From: Desulfurococcaceae archaeon
GTDB taxonomy: Archaea > Thermoproteota > Thermoprotei_A > Sulfolobales > Desulfurococcaceae
DNA: 64,000 bases
Direction of reading: 5' to 3'
Assembly: GCA_028275705.1 (NCBI GenBank)
Contig: JAPWUD010000003.1
Coordinates: 1 to 64,000, forward strand
The notes under the pieces were generated by a model that searched no databases, was not told where the DNA came from, and saw only the letters and a program-made list of their open reading frames with translations. Both the position numbers and the translations under genes were made by a program. This document shows, piece by piece, positions 9,405 to 19,560 of the stretch; the first letter of the stretch is position 1; each line of letters opens with the position of its first letter.

Positions 9405-10004
9405 TTGTTTGCAATGTGTAGATATACTGTTATATTAATTGAGAGGCAAAGTGGAGACCGGGAGAAGAGGGGTTTTTGGAGTCTATTAGAGGAGAATTTA
9501 AGAGAATTCACTAGTGAAGAGGGAGTATTCTTCGTGTTGAAGCCTAACATAGTTATCGTGTTGTCGAATGGCATTAGTAGAGATAAGCACTTAGAGATAC
9601 ATAAAGTTCTTTCAAATAGTTCACTCCAAGTGCGGGTTGCATCTGTTCTACACGAGTCTCCTGTACTAGCATTAATTAAGGCATCTAAAATACTTGAAAG
9701 AAGTATTTTCTACTACGAGGAGGGTGAAGAAAAAGAATACATTATTGGATACTTCTCGTTCAAACCTAGAAGAGGGGGTAGTATAATAGATGAATTTATT
9801 CATAGACGCCTTATTCTATATAAAGTATTAAGGTTTCTAGAGTACACGGGTTCTCTGCCAATAGAGATTAGCATAAATAACGTTCTAGCCGTGTTAAGCA
9901 AGAAGAGTGAGGAATTAGTTGATGAACTAAAAGAAGACGTAGTATTGAAAACTGCCCGCGGTCTTCAGGCTAAGAGTTTGGTTAGTGAAGTAACTAGGGA
10001 GTGA
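9405..10004 (+). CDS. Hypothetical protein
   Basis: 199 aa ORF just upstream of the ZPR1-like gene, same strand. Confidence 0.6.
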   Translation: MFAMCRYTVILIERQSGDREKRGFWSLLEENLREFTSEEGVFFVLKPNIVIVLSNGISRDKHLEIHKVLSNSSLQVRVASVLHESPVLALIKASKILERSIFYYEEGEEKEYIIGYFSFKPRRGGSIIDEFIHRRLILYKVLRFLEYTGSLPIEISINNVLAVLSKKSEELVDELKEDVVLKTARGLQAKSLVSEVTRE

Positions 10005-10013
10005 TCAAGGGGT

Positions 10014-10562
10014 TTGTGGATGGAGAACTCGAATAGAGAGAAACTAGTTGAGTTATGGGAAGTAGTTTCCAAATGCCCCATGTGTGGTGGAAGGTTATTG
10101 ACAAGAGACTATAGGTATAATGCACCGTTAGTTGGTGATTTAATAATATCTGTATCTAAGTGCGAGGACTGCGGTTATAGACACACAGATGTATTTACTA
10201 TGGGGAGCGGAGAACCGAGAAAAGTAGTGTATAGAGTTGAAGTACAAGGTGATGATAGAGCATTAATTGTGAAAAGCTCTACTTGTAGAATAGAAATACC
10301 AGAACTCGGAGTTACAATAGAGCCGGGCTCTTATTCACAGGGATACATAACAACAATTGAGGGCATAATCCTAGATGTTAAGTCAATAGCGCAGAGTATA
10401 TGTCGAGATGAAGAAGCTCCTAGAGATAAATGTATAGAGGTATTAAGTCTACTTGAGAAAGCACATAATAATGAAATCCCCTACACAATAGTACTCTACG
10501 ACTACCTTGGAGTGTGTAATATCATTAGCGATAAGAAGAAACCAATTTATGAAAAACTATAG
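10014..10562 (+). CDS. ZPR1 zinc-finger domain protein
   Basis: CPMCGGRLLTRDYRYNAPLVGDLIISVSKCEDCGYRHTDVF. Confidence 0.85.
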   Translation: MWMENSNREKLVELWEVVSKCPMCGGRLLTRDYRYNAPLVGDLIISVSKCEDCGYRHTDVFTMGSGEPRKVVYRVEVQGDDRALIVKSSTCRIEIPELGVTIEPGSYSQGYITTIEGIILDVKSIAQSICRDEEAPRDKCIEVLSLLEKAHNNEIPYTIVLYDYLGVCNIISDKKKPIYEKL

Positions 10563-10870
10563 TACATGGCAACCTCGGTCCTCGATGCTAACTCAATTAT
10601 ACAAAACTAATAGAATCACCCCTTTGTGCAATAATTAAATTTTTAAATAACATTGATAAATTTCACATAAGCAATGAATACTTTACACATACGTTATTAG
10701 ATTATCCACACACGCGATCCAGTATTACACATAATCTCTAGTATTTCTATATATATTTAAGTTTCCAATGATTTTTTATATAAAACTGTGTACGTTTAAA
10801 ACATTCTAACAAAAAGTTAAATTTAAAAGCGTGCAATGTAAATTGTTATATTGAAAAAGGGGTGTATAAA

Positions 10871-11038
10871 ATGGCTGAGAAGCTAAAATTCTTCGACCTA
10901 AAGGCAAAGAAGTACTTTGAGACAGACAAGTACGATGTTGTAATTAAAGAGACTAAGAGAGGCAAGATAAAGATCGCCTTTGCGGTAAGCCCATACACAG
11001 GAAAGAAGTTTGCTAGAATTCTAGGACCCGCGAAGTAG
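10871..11038 (+). CDS. CC1-like crenarchaeal chromatin protein, 55 aa
   Basis: Translated by eye: MAEKLKFFDLKAKKYFETDKYDVVIKETKRGKIKIAFAVSPYTGKKFARILGPAK*. Below the ORF-track length cutoff. Confidence 0.7.
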   Translation: MAEKLKFFDLKAKKYFETDKYDVVIKETKRGKIKIAFAVSPYTGKKFARILGPAK

Positions 11039-11078
11039 ACACATAGTAATAAATTTCTTTTTTCCTTCCCTCCTCTTC

Positions 11079-12353
11079 TCATGTCCCAGTACATACGTGA
11101 CTTGGTACTTGCTCTGCAAACCTCCCCTTCAACAACACTATTTTCTCAAGCGACTCAATGAAGTAGTCCACCTCCTCCAGTGTATTATATAGGTAAAAGC
11201 TAGCTCTAACAGTACCAGTAATCCCAAGCCTATAGTGCAATGGGTGTGCACAGTGCATTCCAGTCCTCACAGCTATTCCAAATAAATCTAGTGCGGCTCC
11301 AACTGTGTGGTGATTCAACCCCTTTACGTTGAAGGATACAACGCCGGTTTTATCCGCGGGGTTTAATGGGCCATAAAACTTTACTTCACCAGCAAATTCT
11401 TCAAATCTCTTCAATGTATACCTTACTAACTCCTCCTCGTGTCTATGGATATTATCCATGCCTATTCTCGCTAAGTACCTGGCAGCCTCAGCCAAGCCAA
11501 TGCCTTCAACTATATTTGGTGTACCGGCTTCGAATCTCCATGGGAGGTCGTGCCATACCACAGCATCTAATGTAACATCTTTAATAGTGTCTCCACCTAC
11601 TTTAAACGGCTTCATCTCTTCGAGTATGTCCTCCCTACCCCACAGTACACCACTACCCGTGGGGCCAAGCATTTTATGCCCACTGAACGCAAGGAAGTCT
11701 ACTTCGAGTTCTCTAACATTGGTTGGTATGTGTGGTACACTTTGTGCTCCATCAGCTACTACTATTGCCCCTACTTCATGGGCTTTTCTAGCAATTCTCT
11801 TGGCGTCATTTATTGTACCTAGTACGTTGCTTGCTAATGGAAAAGCCACGATTTTTGTTTTCTCCGTTATGAGTTGATCTAGTAGATCGTACCTCAAGTA
11901 CCCATCATCAGTTATGTCTAAGTACTTAACTCTAGCATTCTTTAATTGAGCTACTAGTCTCCAAGGCAGCATATTGCTGTGGTGATCCATTACTGTTACA
12001 ACGATTTCATCTCCTTCTCTTATATTCCACAAAGCCCATCCATAGGCAATAGTATTTAATGCCTCTGTGGTATTGTTCACAAAGATCACTTCTCTCCACG
12101 AGTAGGCGTTGATGAATTTAGCTAAGACCTCGTGGGCTTCCTCGTATAACTTACTTGCTTCCTGGCTAAGTGTGTGTAGTCCGCGATGTACATTTGCATA
12201 GTGATTCTTCATAAACTCCTCCATGGTTTTAATGACTTGTATAGGCTTCTGCGTGGAGGCCGCATTATCAAAATAAACAATCTTCCTACCTCCAACAACT
12301 CTCTCTAATAATGGAAAATCCCTCCTGATCTCGTCAACGTTCAACAATAGCAT
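11079..12353 (-). CDS. sufS: Cysteine desulfurase, SufS type
   Basis: YFDNAASTQKP, FSGHKMLGPTGSGVLWG, RTGMHCAHP. Confidence 0.93.
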   Translation of the reverse strand: MLLLNVDEIRRDFPLLERVVGGRKIVYFDNAASTQKPIQVIKTMEEFMKNHYANVHRGLHTLSQEASKLYEEAHEVLAKFINAYSWREVIFVNNTTEALNTIAYGWALWNIREGDEIVVTVMDHHSNMLPWRLVAQLKNARVKYLDITDDGYLRYDLLDQLITEKTKIVAFPLASNVLGTINDAKRIARKAHEVGAIVVADGAQSVPHIPTNVRELEVDFLAFSGHKMLGPTGSGVLWGREDILEEMKPFKVGGDTIKDVTLDAVVWHDLPWRFEAGTPNIVEGIGLAEAARYLARIGMDNIHRHEEELVRYTLKRFEEFAGEVKFYGPLNPADKTGVVSFNVKGLNHHTVGAALDLFGIAVRTGMHCAHPLHYRLGITGTVRASFYLYNTLEEVDYFIESLEKIVLLKGRFAEQVPSHVCTGT

Positions 12354-12403
12354 CCCCTAGAATGTGATTAAATGAATTAAGGGTTGATATATCTACAGGA
12401 TAA

Positions 12404-13081
12404 TTAAATCCTGCCAACTTCAATGTATTCCACGTAGTTGTCCCGCAGCTTTATTACTGCGAAATACCCCTTCATAAGGGGCCCTGGGTGGACAATAACA
12501 GTGCCACCTACTCTAATCCACCCACTATTCTCATGTATGTGTCCAGTAATCCAGAGTAAGGGGTTGATCCTCTCGAGGTATTCACGGAAAATCCTAGACC
12601 CTGCATTGACTCCACCTACGTCATCAAAGAATCCATGTATTGGCTGGTGTGTTACGAGAATTAATTTTTCCTCTAGGCGATTAGTGGATAGATAAATGTT
12701 TTCAATCATGTCCTTAAACTCCTCCTCTGTAAACTCTATCATTGTATTGAACGGTGTAATCCCGCTTCCACCTATACCAGTAAAGACGTATTTGTCTATT
12801 TTAATGAGGGAGGAGTGTATGTTTATAATTTCTCCCCCCACCCCCTTAACACTAATTAACTCAGGGGGATCACAGTTTCCAGGTACAAAAACCACTTTTG
12901 CTTCAAATACCTCCCTTATTCTCCTAGCAATTCTCAAAGCCACATCAACGCTTTTAAAGTAAGTCAAATCACCTGCAACAACTACAACGTCTGGTTTAAA
13001 CTCCTTCTCGCCTAGTTTTGATTTAAGTATTGGGAGTTTACTAGATCTCTCGTGGATATCGCTTATTGCCAGTATATTCAT
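12404..13081 (-). CDS. Metallophosphoesterase
   Basis: AISDIHE, GDLTYF, PGNCD, THQPIHG, GHIHE. Confidence 0.85.
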   Translation of the reverse strand: MNILAISDIHERSSKLPILKSKLGEKEFKPDVVVVAGDLTYFKSVDVALRIARRIREVFEAKVVFVPGNCDPPELISVKGVGGEIINIHSSLIKIDKYVFTGIGGSGITPFNTMIEFTEEEFKDMIENIYLSTNRLEEKLILVTHQPIHGFFDDVGGVNAGSRIFREYLERINPLLWITGHIHENSGWIRVGGTVIVHPGPLMKGYFAVIKLRDNYVEYIEVGRI

Positions 13082-13165
13082 GCTTCTTCACTCCTATTCG
13101 TTTTTATTATAAATAGGGAGTGGTAATAACCTAACTTGTTGAGGAATCATTGTAGATTCCCTTGA

Positions 13166-14200
13166 ATGGTGGATGTAGTGGTTGAGTGTAGTTTTTGCAG
13201 TGCACAAGCAGTGTATGTTAATAGAGTGAGTGGTTTAGCATACTGTAGAAGGCACTTTATCGAGTACTTTGAGAGAAAGGCGAGAAAGGCCATTAGAAAA
13301 TACCACATGTTATCCCCTGGAGATAAAGTAGTAGTGGGGGTTAGTGGAGGCAAAGACTCCATGGCGCTCCTACACTTACTCTTGAAAATCAAGAAGAAGA
13401 TACCTAGATTAGAAGTAGTGGCTGTACTAGTGGATGAGGGGATTAAGGGGTATAGGGAGAAGACTATTCCAAATCTAGTTAAATACGCTGAGAAACAGGG
13501 TGTAAAATATCTAATTGCTAGTTTTAGAGACTATGTTGGGGCAACACTAGATGAAATAGTTGAGAGGAGCTCTGAGTATAAATTACCATACATGCCGTGT
13601 AGCTATTGTGGCGTATTTAGGAGATATGTCTTAAACACTGTGGCGAGGGAGTTAGGTGCAACAATTATTGCAACTGCACACAACATGGACGATGTTGTTC
13701 AAACATACATTATGAACCTCGTGAACAATAGCTGGGATAGAATAATAAGCTTAGCACCTGTTAGGGAGTCTAGTGAGGAGTATATAGTTAAGAGGATTAA
13801 GCCATTCTATGAAATCCCCGAGAAGGAGACAGCGCTATATTCATTACTAAATAACTTAATACAACCAGAATTCATTCAATGCCCATATGTAAAATACAAC
13901 GTAAGATTCACTATTAGAAAACTACTCAATGAACTAGAAGAAAACCACCCTGGCTCTAAGTACGGTTTATTGAGAAGCCTACTGGAATTAATTGAGATGG
14001 AGAGAAAGCATAAGATAATTGAGAAGAAGTATACGAGGTGCATTATTTGTGGAAACCCAGCATCACAAGCAATCTGTAGAGCATGCTTATTTAGAGCACA
14101 ACTCAACTTACTCCGCGAAAGTGAAAAAGCATTATTGAGGGAGAGCATTGAAAAGCACCCTGAACTACACCGTTTACTATCCAAGATGAACACTCAGTAG
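13166..14200 (+). CDS. tRNA 2-thiolation ATP-PPase (TtuA/Ncs6-like)
   Basis: GVSGGKDSMALLHLL PP-loop, N- and C-terminal zinc fingers, PCSYCGVFRR. Confidence 0.85.
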   Translation: MVDVVVECSFCSAQAVYVNRVSGLAYCRRHFIEYFERKARKAIRKYHMLSPGDKVVVGVSGGKDSMALLHLLLKIKKKIPRLEVVAVLVDEGIKGYREKTIPNLVKYAEKQGVKYLIASFRDYVGATLDEIVERSSEYKLPYMPCSYCGVFRRYVLNTVARELGATIIATAHNMDDVVQTYIMNLVNNSWDRIISLAPVRESSEEYIVKRIKPFYEIPEKETALYSLLNNLIQPEFIQCPYVKYNVRFTIRKLLNELEENHPGSKYGLLRSLLELIEMERKHKIIEKKYTRCIICGNPASQAICRACLFRAQLNLLRESEKALLRESIEKHPELHRLLSKMNTQ

Positions 14201-14316
14201 TGGTGTATGTGTTTTATTTTACTTTAATTGCCTACTATATTAGTAGTTAAATAATTCAAATTGTTTCAAATTGTTGGTGCAATGAGCATTATGGATTATT
14301 AGCGGTGGTTTGAAAA

Positions 14317-15012
14317 ATGGAGTTGCTAATGGAGCTACTTAGTAAGTGGGGTTTTCTCGGGTTATTTCTATTGGCTTTCGCCTCAAACGCTATTCCATAC
14401 TCTACAATACCATACTTAGTGTTTATTGCTCCACTATTACCTTGCTTCACGGGGTTTGAATTACTATATGCAATATTATCGCTAGCAGTAGGCGCAACTC
14501 TGGGCAAGCTCATAGTGTATTTTATTGGAAGGTCTTTTGGGAGGATAAAGAGGATTAGCAACTATACATGGAGCACTACTAGGTTTTTCACAAAACACCA
14601 AAAACCAGTCTTTATACTAGTCCTACTAGTTGCGGCTCTTCCAATACCAGACGACGTCTTCTATATTCCAATAGGGACATTGGGGTATAGCATAGTGAAG
14701 TATACAATAGCACTCTTCATTGGAAAACTAATTGTCACTATCCTAACGTATATATATGGGGCTTCAATGGCCTTCCTACTAGAGGGTATTGTAGGTATAC
14801 CTGTATACCTAAGTATCCCGATATCAATCATAGTCACAATAATACTATACTGGGTTATTGGGAAAATTGATTGGAATAATGTGGAAAACGTGTTTATCGA
14901 GAAGGGTTCATTAACGGCTTTTATCTACATATTAAACTCACTAATGTATATAGTCTCGGAGCTAGCTTCTAAGTTTATAATGCTCTTTAAGAAAATAATA
15001 GCAAGGAGATGA
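14317..15012 (+). CDS. VTT/DedA-like membrane protein
   Basis: Multiple TM segments; ALPIPDDVFYIPIGTLGYS. Confidence 0.55.
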   Translation: MELLMELLSKWGFLGLFLLAFASNAIPYSTIPYLVFIAPLLPCFTGFELLYAILSLAVGATLGKLIVYFIGRSFGRIKRISNYTWSTTRFFTKHQKPVFILVLLVAALPIPDDVFYIPIGTLGYSIVKYTIALFIGKLIVTILTYIYGASMAFLLEGIVGIPVYLSIPISIIVTIILYWVIGKIDWNNVENVFIEKGSLTAFIYILNSLMYIVSELASKFIMLFKKIIARR

Positions 15013-15076
15013 GGAGGAACCCGGGAGATCGAGTGTAAGCGATGAGTTAAAATAATAGATAGCGGGCACCGATCCA

Positions 15077-16273
15077 CTACTTCAATAGGAGACCCGCCGC
15101 CGTCAACATGATCAAAGTAGATAATACAATATTCTCATATCCTATCATAGAGTACACTACCCCTGATAAAAGAGTTGCAATTAACCCCACAGACTCACCT
15201 ATCATTAAGTAGCGTGTTGATACAGCGCGTCCAAGTACCTCTGTGTAGGTAGTATATAGTAAAGCGTCAATAACGCTATTTAAGTATAGTATTAAACCAA
15301 GAACTAACGCTACTACGATGCTGTTTGTACATAGATATGTATATAGGAAGACAACAGGGGCCAGTGCTCTCAACACTAGTGAAACTGTAATAGAGCTAGT
15401 TGTCCCGCGTAGTAAATAGTAGAATACCACTAATATCCCCCTACTCAAGGCGTAAACCCCGAGAATACTTGCCCCCAGTAAACCAAGGCTTTTATTTAGG
15501 TAAACTGGTAGTTGAACCAGTAGTAGGGAGTTAGAAAACCTAAATAATACAAGCCCGAGGATTACCAACAATGGGCTTCTATGCTTAGGCTTCACTAGTA
15601 TATTCCTCCAGCGGGGTTTCACCAAGAGCCTGTGGTCTCCGCGGATTAACTCATATATAAACAGGTTATTCGTCACGGAATTCTCTATTCTAGATAATCC
15701 AATCTCTATTCTATACATTATCCTCTCTATTCTAAGTGGTGGGTCTCGAGTTATGGAGAGGGCTAAAATGGCTGGGATTGTAATGCAAATGACATATAAG
15801 TACGTGTTTGACAATACATAAGCCAACCCTGTTGATAAAAAACCAAGGAGTAGCGCCTCGAAGGCTCTAGTAGCTATAAGTCTCTTAATTAAGAATTCCT
15901 CCCATTGATAGCTCGCATAGAACTCATGAATAAAGGCGGTTACAGAGGTCATTGAAAAAGCCTCTGCTATGGAGTATGTAAAGTACATTAATAAAAGCGG
16001 AGCTAGTCCAAGTGTGTTTAAATAAGCATTCAACCCAACTCCATAGGTAATCAATGAAAGGGTAATAGCGAAAACCTGGATTTTTATTAATCCATTGTCT
16101 CCAAGCCTTCCACCTATAAATAAAGCTATTAAGAACACTATGTATCCAAGGGTATTGTAAACTCCTAGTTGTATAGAGGATATCCTCCCTATTGTAATCG
16201 CAATAATATCTGTTGATATGTCGAGTGCGTTTGAAATAGCTGTTAAAAGCGATAGTAGCCATAATCCAATCAT
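15077..16273 (-). CDS. MFS-like multi-TM transporter
   Basis: About 12 hydrophobic segments in a 398-aa ORF. Confidence 0.6.
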   Translation of the reverse strand: MIGLWLLSLLTAISNALDISTDIIAITIGRISSIQLGVYNTLGYIVFLIALFIGGRLGDNGLIKIQVFAITLSLITYGVGLNAYLNTLGLAPLLLMYFTYSIAEAFSMTSVTAFIHEFYASYQWEEFLIKRLIATRAFEALLLGFLSTGLAYVLSNTYLYVICITIPAILALSITRDPPLRIERIMYRIEIGLSRIENSVTNNLFIYELIRGDHRLLVKPRWRNILVKPKHRSPLLVILGLVLFRFSNSLLLVQLPVYLNKSLGLLGASILGVYALSRGILVVFYYLLRGTTSSITVSLVLRALAPVVFLYTYLCTNSIVVALVLGLILYLNSVIDALLYTTYTEVLGRAVSTRYLMIGESVGLIATLLSGVVYSMIGYENIVLSTLIMLTAAGLLLK

Positions 16274-16365
16274 TGCTACTTAACTCACCTTGATTTATTG
16301 AAGCTTTATACTTTGAGTTAGAGGCCGCTCTAATTATAAATATTTATCTGTTTAAAACACCTCGT

Positions 16366-16460
16366 GGTATTAGATGTGGGAGAGCTTAATAGGTAGTGAG
16401 CCCTCAGTGGGTGTAAGATCCCCTGTTTCTAGGTGGGGATGGTAGTTCTCTAGGTGTATA
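16366..16460 (+). ncRNA. Candidate small structured RNA
   Basis: TATA-like ttataaatattt upstream; 7-bp closing stem gagagct (16380-16386)/agttctc (16444-16450) and inner hairpin atcccc..ggggat. Confidence 0.25.
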
Positions 16461-18651
16461 CAGATGTCTTAGTGTACTTAGGTAGTGTGCGCCTTATTTT
16501 CTCACTCCACTCGCTGTAGAATCTTACGAGTTCTTCGCTAAGGCTTGGTTTAACGATCTCTAGTGCCTTTATAAAGTATTTTCTCTCAATCTTCTTTACT
16601 AATGGATTCTCGCGTAGAGATAAAATAAATGCCTCTCTAACGAGTGCTTCGAGGTCTGCACCACTGTAATTCTCTGTGGCTTTAGCCAATTCGACGAGGT
16701 CGACGTCCTCTGCTAGAGGTAGGTACCTCGTGTGTATTCTAAGTATTTCTAGTCTTGCCTTAAAGTCGGGTGGTGGTACATATACAATTTTATCTAGTCT
16801 ACCGGGTCTAAGTAGGGCTGGGTCTAGTAGGTCTGGTCTATTTGTGGCTGCCATTACAACTACGTTGTTTAGTTCCTTTACTCCATCTAACTCTGTAATT
16901 AATTGAGTTACAACACGCTCTGTTACACCAGAGTCGCTGGCTAGCCCCCTAATGGGGGCTATTGAATCAACTTCATCGAAGAAAACTATAACGGGTGCGT
17001 GCATTCTAGCTTTTCTAAATATATCCCGGATGGCTCTCTCTGATTCACCAACCCACTTACTCAGTATTTCGGGGCCTCTCACAGCAATGAAGTTTACTCC
17101 ACTCTCCCTTGATACAGCCTTTGCTAGTAGTGTTTTTCCACAGCCTGGTGGACCATATAGAAGTAGCCCTTTAGGCGGCTTCACACCGTACTTTTCATAT
17201 AGATCTGGGTTTTTGAGTGGTAGCTCTATGTTTTCCCTTAGTACTTGTTTAACCTCTTCGAGTCCTCCAATATCGCTCCACGATATATCTGGGGCTTCAA
17301 TAAAGATCTCTCTTAGTCCACTCGGTATAATACTTCTAAATGCATGGAGGAAGTCCTCAGTGGACACTACAAGCTCTGTGAGAACCTCGTCTTGCCCACA
17401 TGAAGAGCATTTTTCAATAGTGCGCTTAATAGCCCTCATAACTGCTTCTTTTACAAGTGCAGCGAGATCTGCCCCCGTGAAGCCATGTGTCATTTCAGCT
17501 ATTTTCTCCAGGTCTACATCTGGTGCGAGTAAGCCAAGCTCTTTTAGCTTTCTAGTGTGTACACTGAGTATTTCAAAGCGCCCCCTTCTATCAGGCATTG
17601 GTATCTCTATTTCAACATCTAGTCTACCAGGCCTCCTCAAAGCTGGATCTAGTGCATTTGGTCTATTTGTTGCAGCTATGACTATTACGTTGCCCCTGCT
17701 CTCAAGCCCGTCGAGTAGTGCTAGTAGTTGAGCAACCACTCGCTTCTCAACCTCCCCTGTAACTTCATCTCTCTTAGGTGCTATAGCGTCTATTTCATCT
17801 ATGAATATTATTGCTGGATACTTCTTAGCTTTCTTCTTAGCCATTTTAAAGATCTCTCTAAGCCTCTGCTCTGACTCACCATAGAATTTACTCATTATCT
17901 CCGGTCCATTTATTACAATGAAGTATGCATTGAGCTCGTTTGCTAGAGCTTTCGCTAGTAGTGTTTTTCCACAGCCTGGTGGACCATATAGAAGAACTCC
18001 CTTCGGGGGTTCAATTCCAAGCTTTAAGAATAACTTGCGGTATTTGAAGGGGAGTTCAACTATGTCTCGCAGCTTCTGTATAGTTGCTTCTAGTCCCCCA
18101 ATATCTTCAAAGGTAACGCGGGGCACTTCGCCTACAGGCTCGTCGAAAACAATTATTTCTGTGTCTTCCCCTACGAGTGCGGGACCCCTGGGTTTGACTG
18201 TAATTACTTTAAACGGTATTTTAACCCCTTCAACCATTACAACTACTTCATCGCCTTCGTGAACTGGTTGATTCAAGATGCTATGCTTAATCCTAGTTAT
18301 AACAGAGGCATCTACAGGCGCGTGGAAGTTAACTGGCGCTAGTTTAACGACCCGGGCATACCTACGATCCACCTTCTCAATGTACACAATGTCTCCAACA
18401 TCAACCCTGGCGTTTTTCATTACAAGCATACTCAACCTAATAACCCCACTACCACGATCTTTCTCACTACCTCTACGGGCAATGGCGCCAGTCTCCTGCT
18501 CCCCCTCAATTAAGACAAGATCTCCAGGTAGAATGCCAAATTTATCCATGATCTCAGGGTCAATCTCGGCAACACCACTATACTCATCCAGCCCCGATTC
18601 CCCAACTCTAAGAGTTAATCTAACTTGCCTCAACATTTCATAATCCACCAT
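16450..18651 (-). CDS. CDC48/VCP-type AAA+ ATPase
   Basis: Two Walker A/B modules ([27 protein letters not shown] / [15 protein letters not shown]). The track ORF runs into the tRNA; true ATG likely at 18651 ([10 protein letters not shown]). Confidence 0.95.
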   Translation of the reverse strand: MVDYEMLRQVRLTLRVGESGLDEYSGVAEIDPEIMDKFGILPGDLVLIEGEQETGAIARRGSEKDRGSGVIRLSMLVMKNARVDVGDIVYIEKVDRRYARVVKLAPVNFHAPVDASVITRIKHSILNQPVHEGDEVVVMVEGVKIPFKVITVKPRGPALVGEDTEIIVFDEPVGEVPRVTFEDIGGLEATIQKLRDIVELPFKYRKLFLKLGIEPPKGVLLYGPPGCGKTLLAKALANELNAYFIVINGPEIMSKFYGESEQRLREIFKMAKKKAKKYPAIIFIDEIDAIAPKRDEVTGEVEKRVVAQLLALLDGLESRGNVIVIAATNRPNALDPALRRPGRLDVEIEIPMPDRRGRFEILSVHTRKLKELGLLAPDVDLEKIAEMTHGFTGADLAALVKEAVMRAIKRTIEKCSSCGQDEVLTELVVSTEDFLHAFRSIIPSGLREIFIEAPDISWSDIGGLEEVKQVLRENIELPLKNPDLYEKYGVKPPKGLLLYGPPGCGKTLLAKAVSRESGVNFIAVRGPEILSKWVGESERAIRDIFRKARMHAPVIVFFDEVDSIAPIRGLASDSGVTERVVTQLITELDGVKELNNVVVMAATNRPDLLDPALLRPGRLDKIVYVPPPDFKARLEILRIHTRYLPLAEDVDLVELAKATENYSGADLEALVREAFILSLRENPLVKKIERKYFIKALEIVKPSLSEELVRFYSEWSEKIRRTLPKYTKTSVYT

Positions 18652-18680
18652 TATTATCCAAGCAGTAGAACCACATCTAG

Positions 18681-18754
18681 TGGGCCCGCGGGGATTTGAA
18701 CCCCGGACCTCCGCCTCGTCAGGGCGGCATCCTACCAGGCTAGACGACGGGCCC
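18681..18754 (-). tRNA. tRNA-Val(GAC), no intron
   Basis: Cloverleaf with CCGCC-CTGACGA-GGCGG anticodon arm. Confidence 0.93.
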
Positions 18755-18810
18755 TTCAATCATAGAACATGGTTAATGGGTTTAAAAATAGATTAGAGAA
18801 TAGATCGCAG

Positions 18811-18936
18811 TGGGCCCGGGGGGATTTGAACCCCCGACCTACGGGTCTCTCCTCCAGACTTATATCATCCCTGTTAGTCAATTGACCCGTAGTGAAGTCT
18901 GGAGCCCGCCGCTCCGCCTGGCTGAGCTACGGGCCC
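18811..18936 (-). tRNA. tRNA-Trp(CCA) with ~52-nt intron (18847-18898)
   Basis: Cloverleaf closes as GCGGG-CTCCAG|intron|A-CCCGT. Confidence 0.9.
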
Positions 18937-19040
18937 ACTGCAGGTCATCCCATTAATAGATTTTGGATACAAGGTATTAAAAACCTTATTTCTATATTCA
19001 TAGTATCAAGGGAAAGTGCTTAATCACGGTGCTTTAAGCA

Positions 19041-19538
19041 TTGAAATACCCACTTGACAGGATATGTATAAAGAGTGGTGTTTACTGCCCCTCTTGCCAG
19101 AGGAAGATAGAGTCTGGCGTTGTATCTGAGGTGGATTTAATGGTTTTAAGGGAGCTTGTAGTCTTAGAGGATAAATTGAAGTTTCTAAAGAAGGGTGAGT
19201 ATGTAAAGTCCATTGACTCTGGGAATGAAGTAGTGGTGTTAGTTAAAGGGGGTTTTGAACAAGTGGAGTTAGTGCAATTAGAGAGGGAACTATCCAGCGT
19301 ACTTGGGAGAAAAATTAGAGTTGTAGAGTATGTTAGCGACTCTAGAAGGCTGATCGAGCAGTTAATAGTGCCTGCATCTCTATTAGGTGTGAACAAAATA
19401 TGGCTTCCAACAGGCGAAGAAGTGATCAGCATAAGGATACCGAGGAGAGATAGGAGGATCATTGGTAAAAATAAAGAACAATACGAGGCTCTCATAGAGC
19501 AAATAACCGGTGTTAAAGCAAGAATTGTTTTTGAATAA
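19041..19538 (+). CDS. NusA-like KH-domain protein
   Basis: IRIPRRDRRIIGKNKEQYEALIEQITGVKARI KH signature; N-terminal CPSC. Confidence 0.7.
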   Translation: MKYPLDRICIKSGVYCPSCQRKIESGVVSEVDLMVLRELVVLEDKLKFLKKGEYVKSIDSGNEVVVLVKGGFEQVELVQLERELSSVLGRKIRVVEYVSDSRRLIEQLIVPASLLGVNKIWLPTGEEVISIRIPRRDRRIIGKNKEQYEALIEQITGVKARIVFE

Positions 19539-19560
19539 AATGCTCCTAGCTCTATATCCG

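Noticed and set aside
10600-10860. AT-rich gap as a replication origin
   Set aside because: I saw no ORB-like repeats, and no cdc6/orc gene is present in the window.
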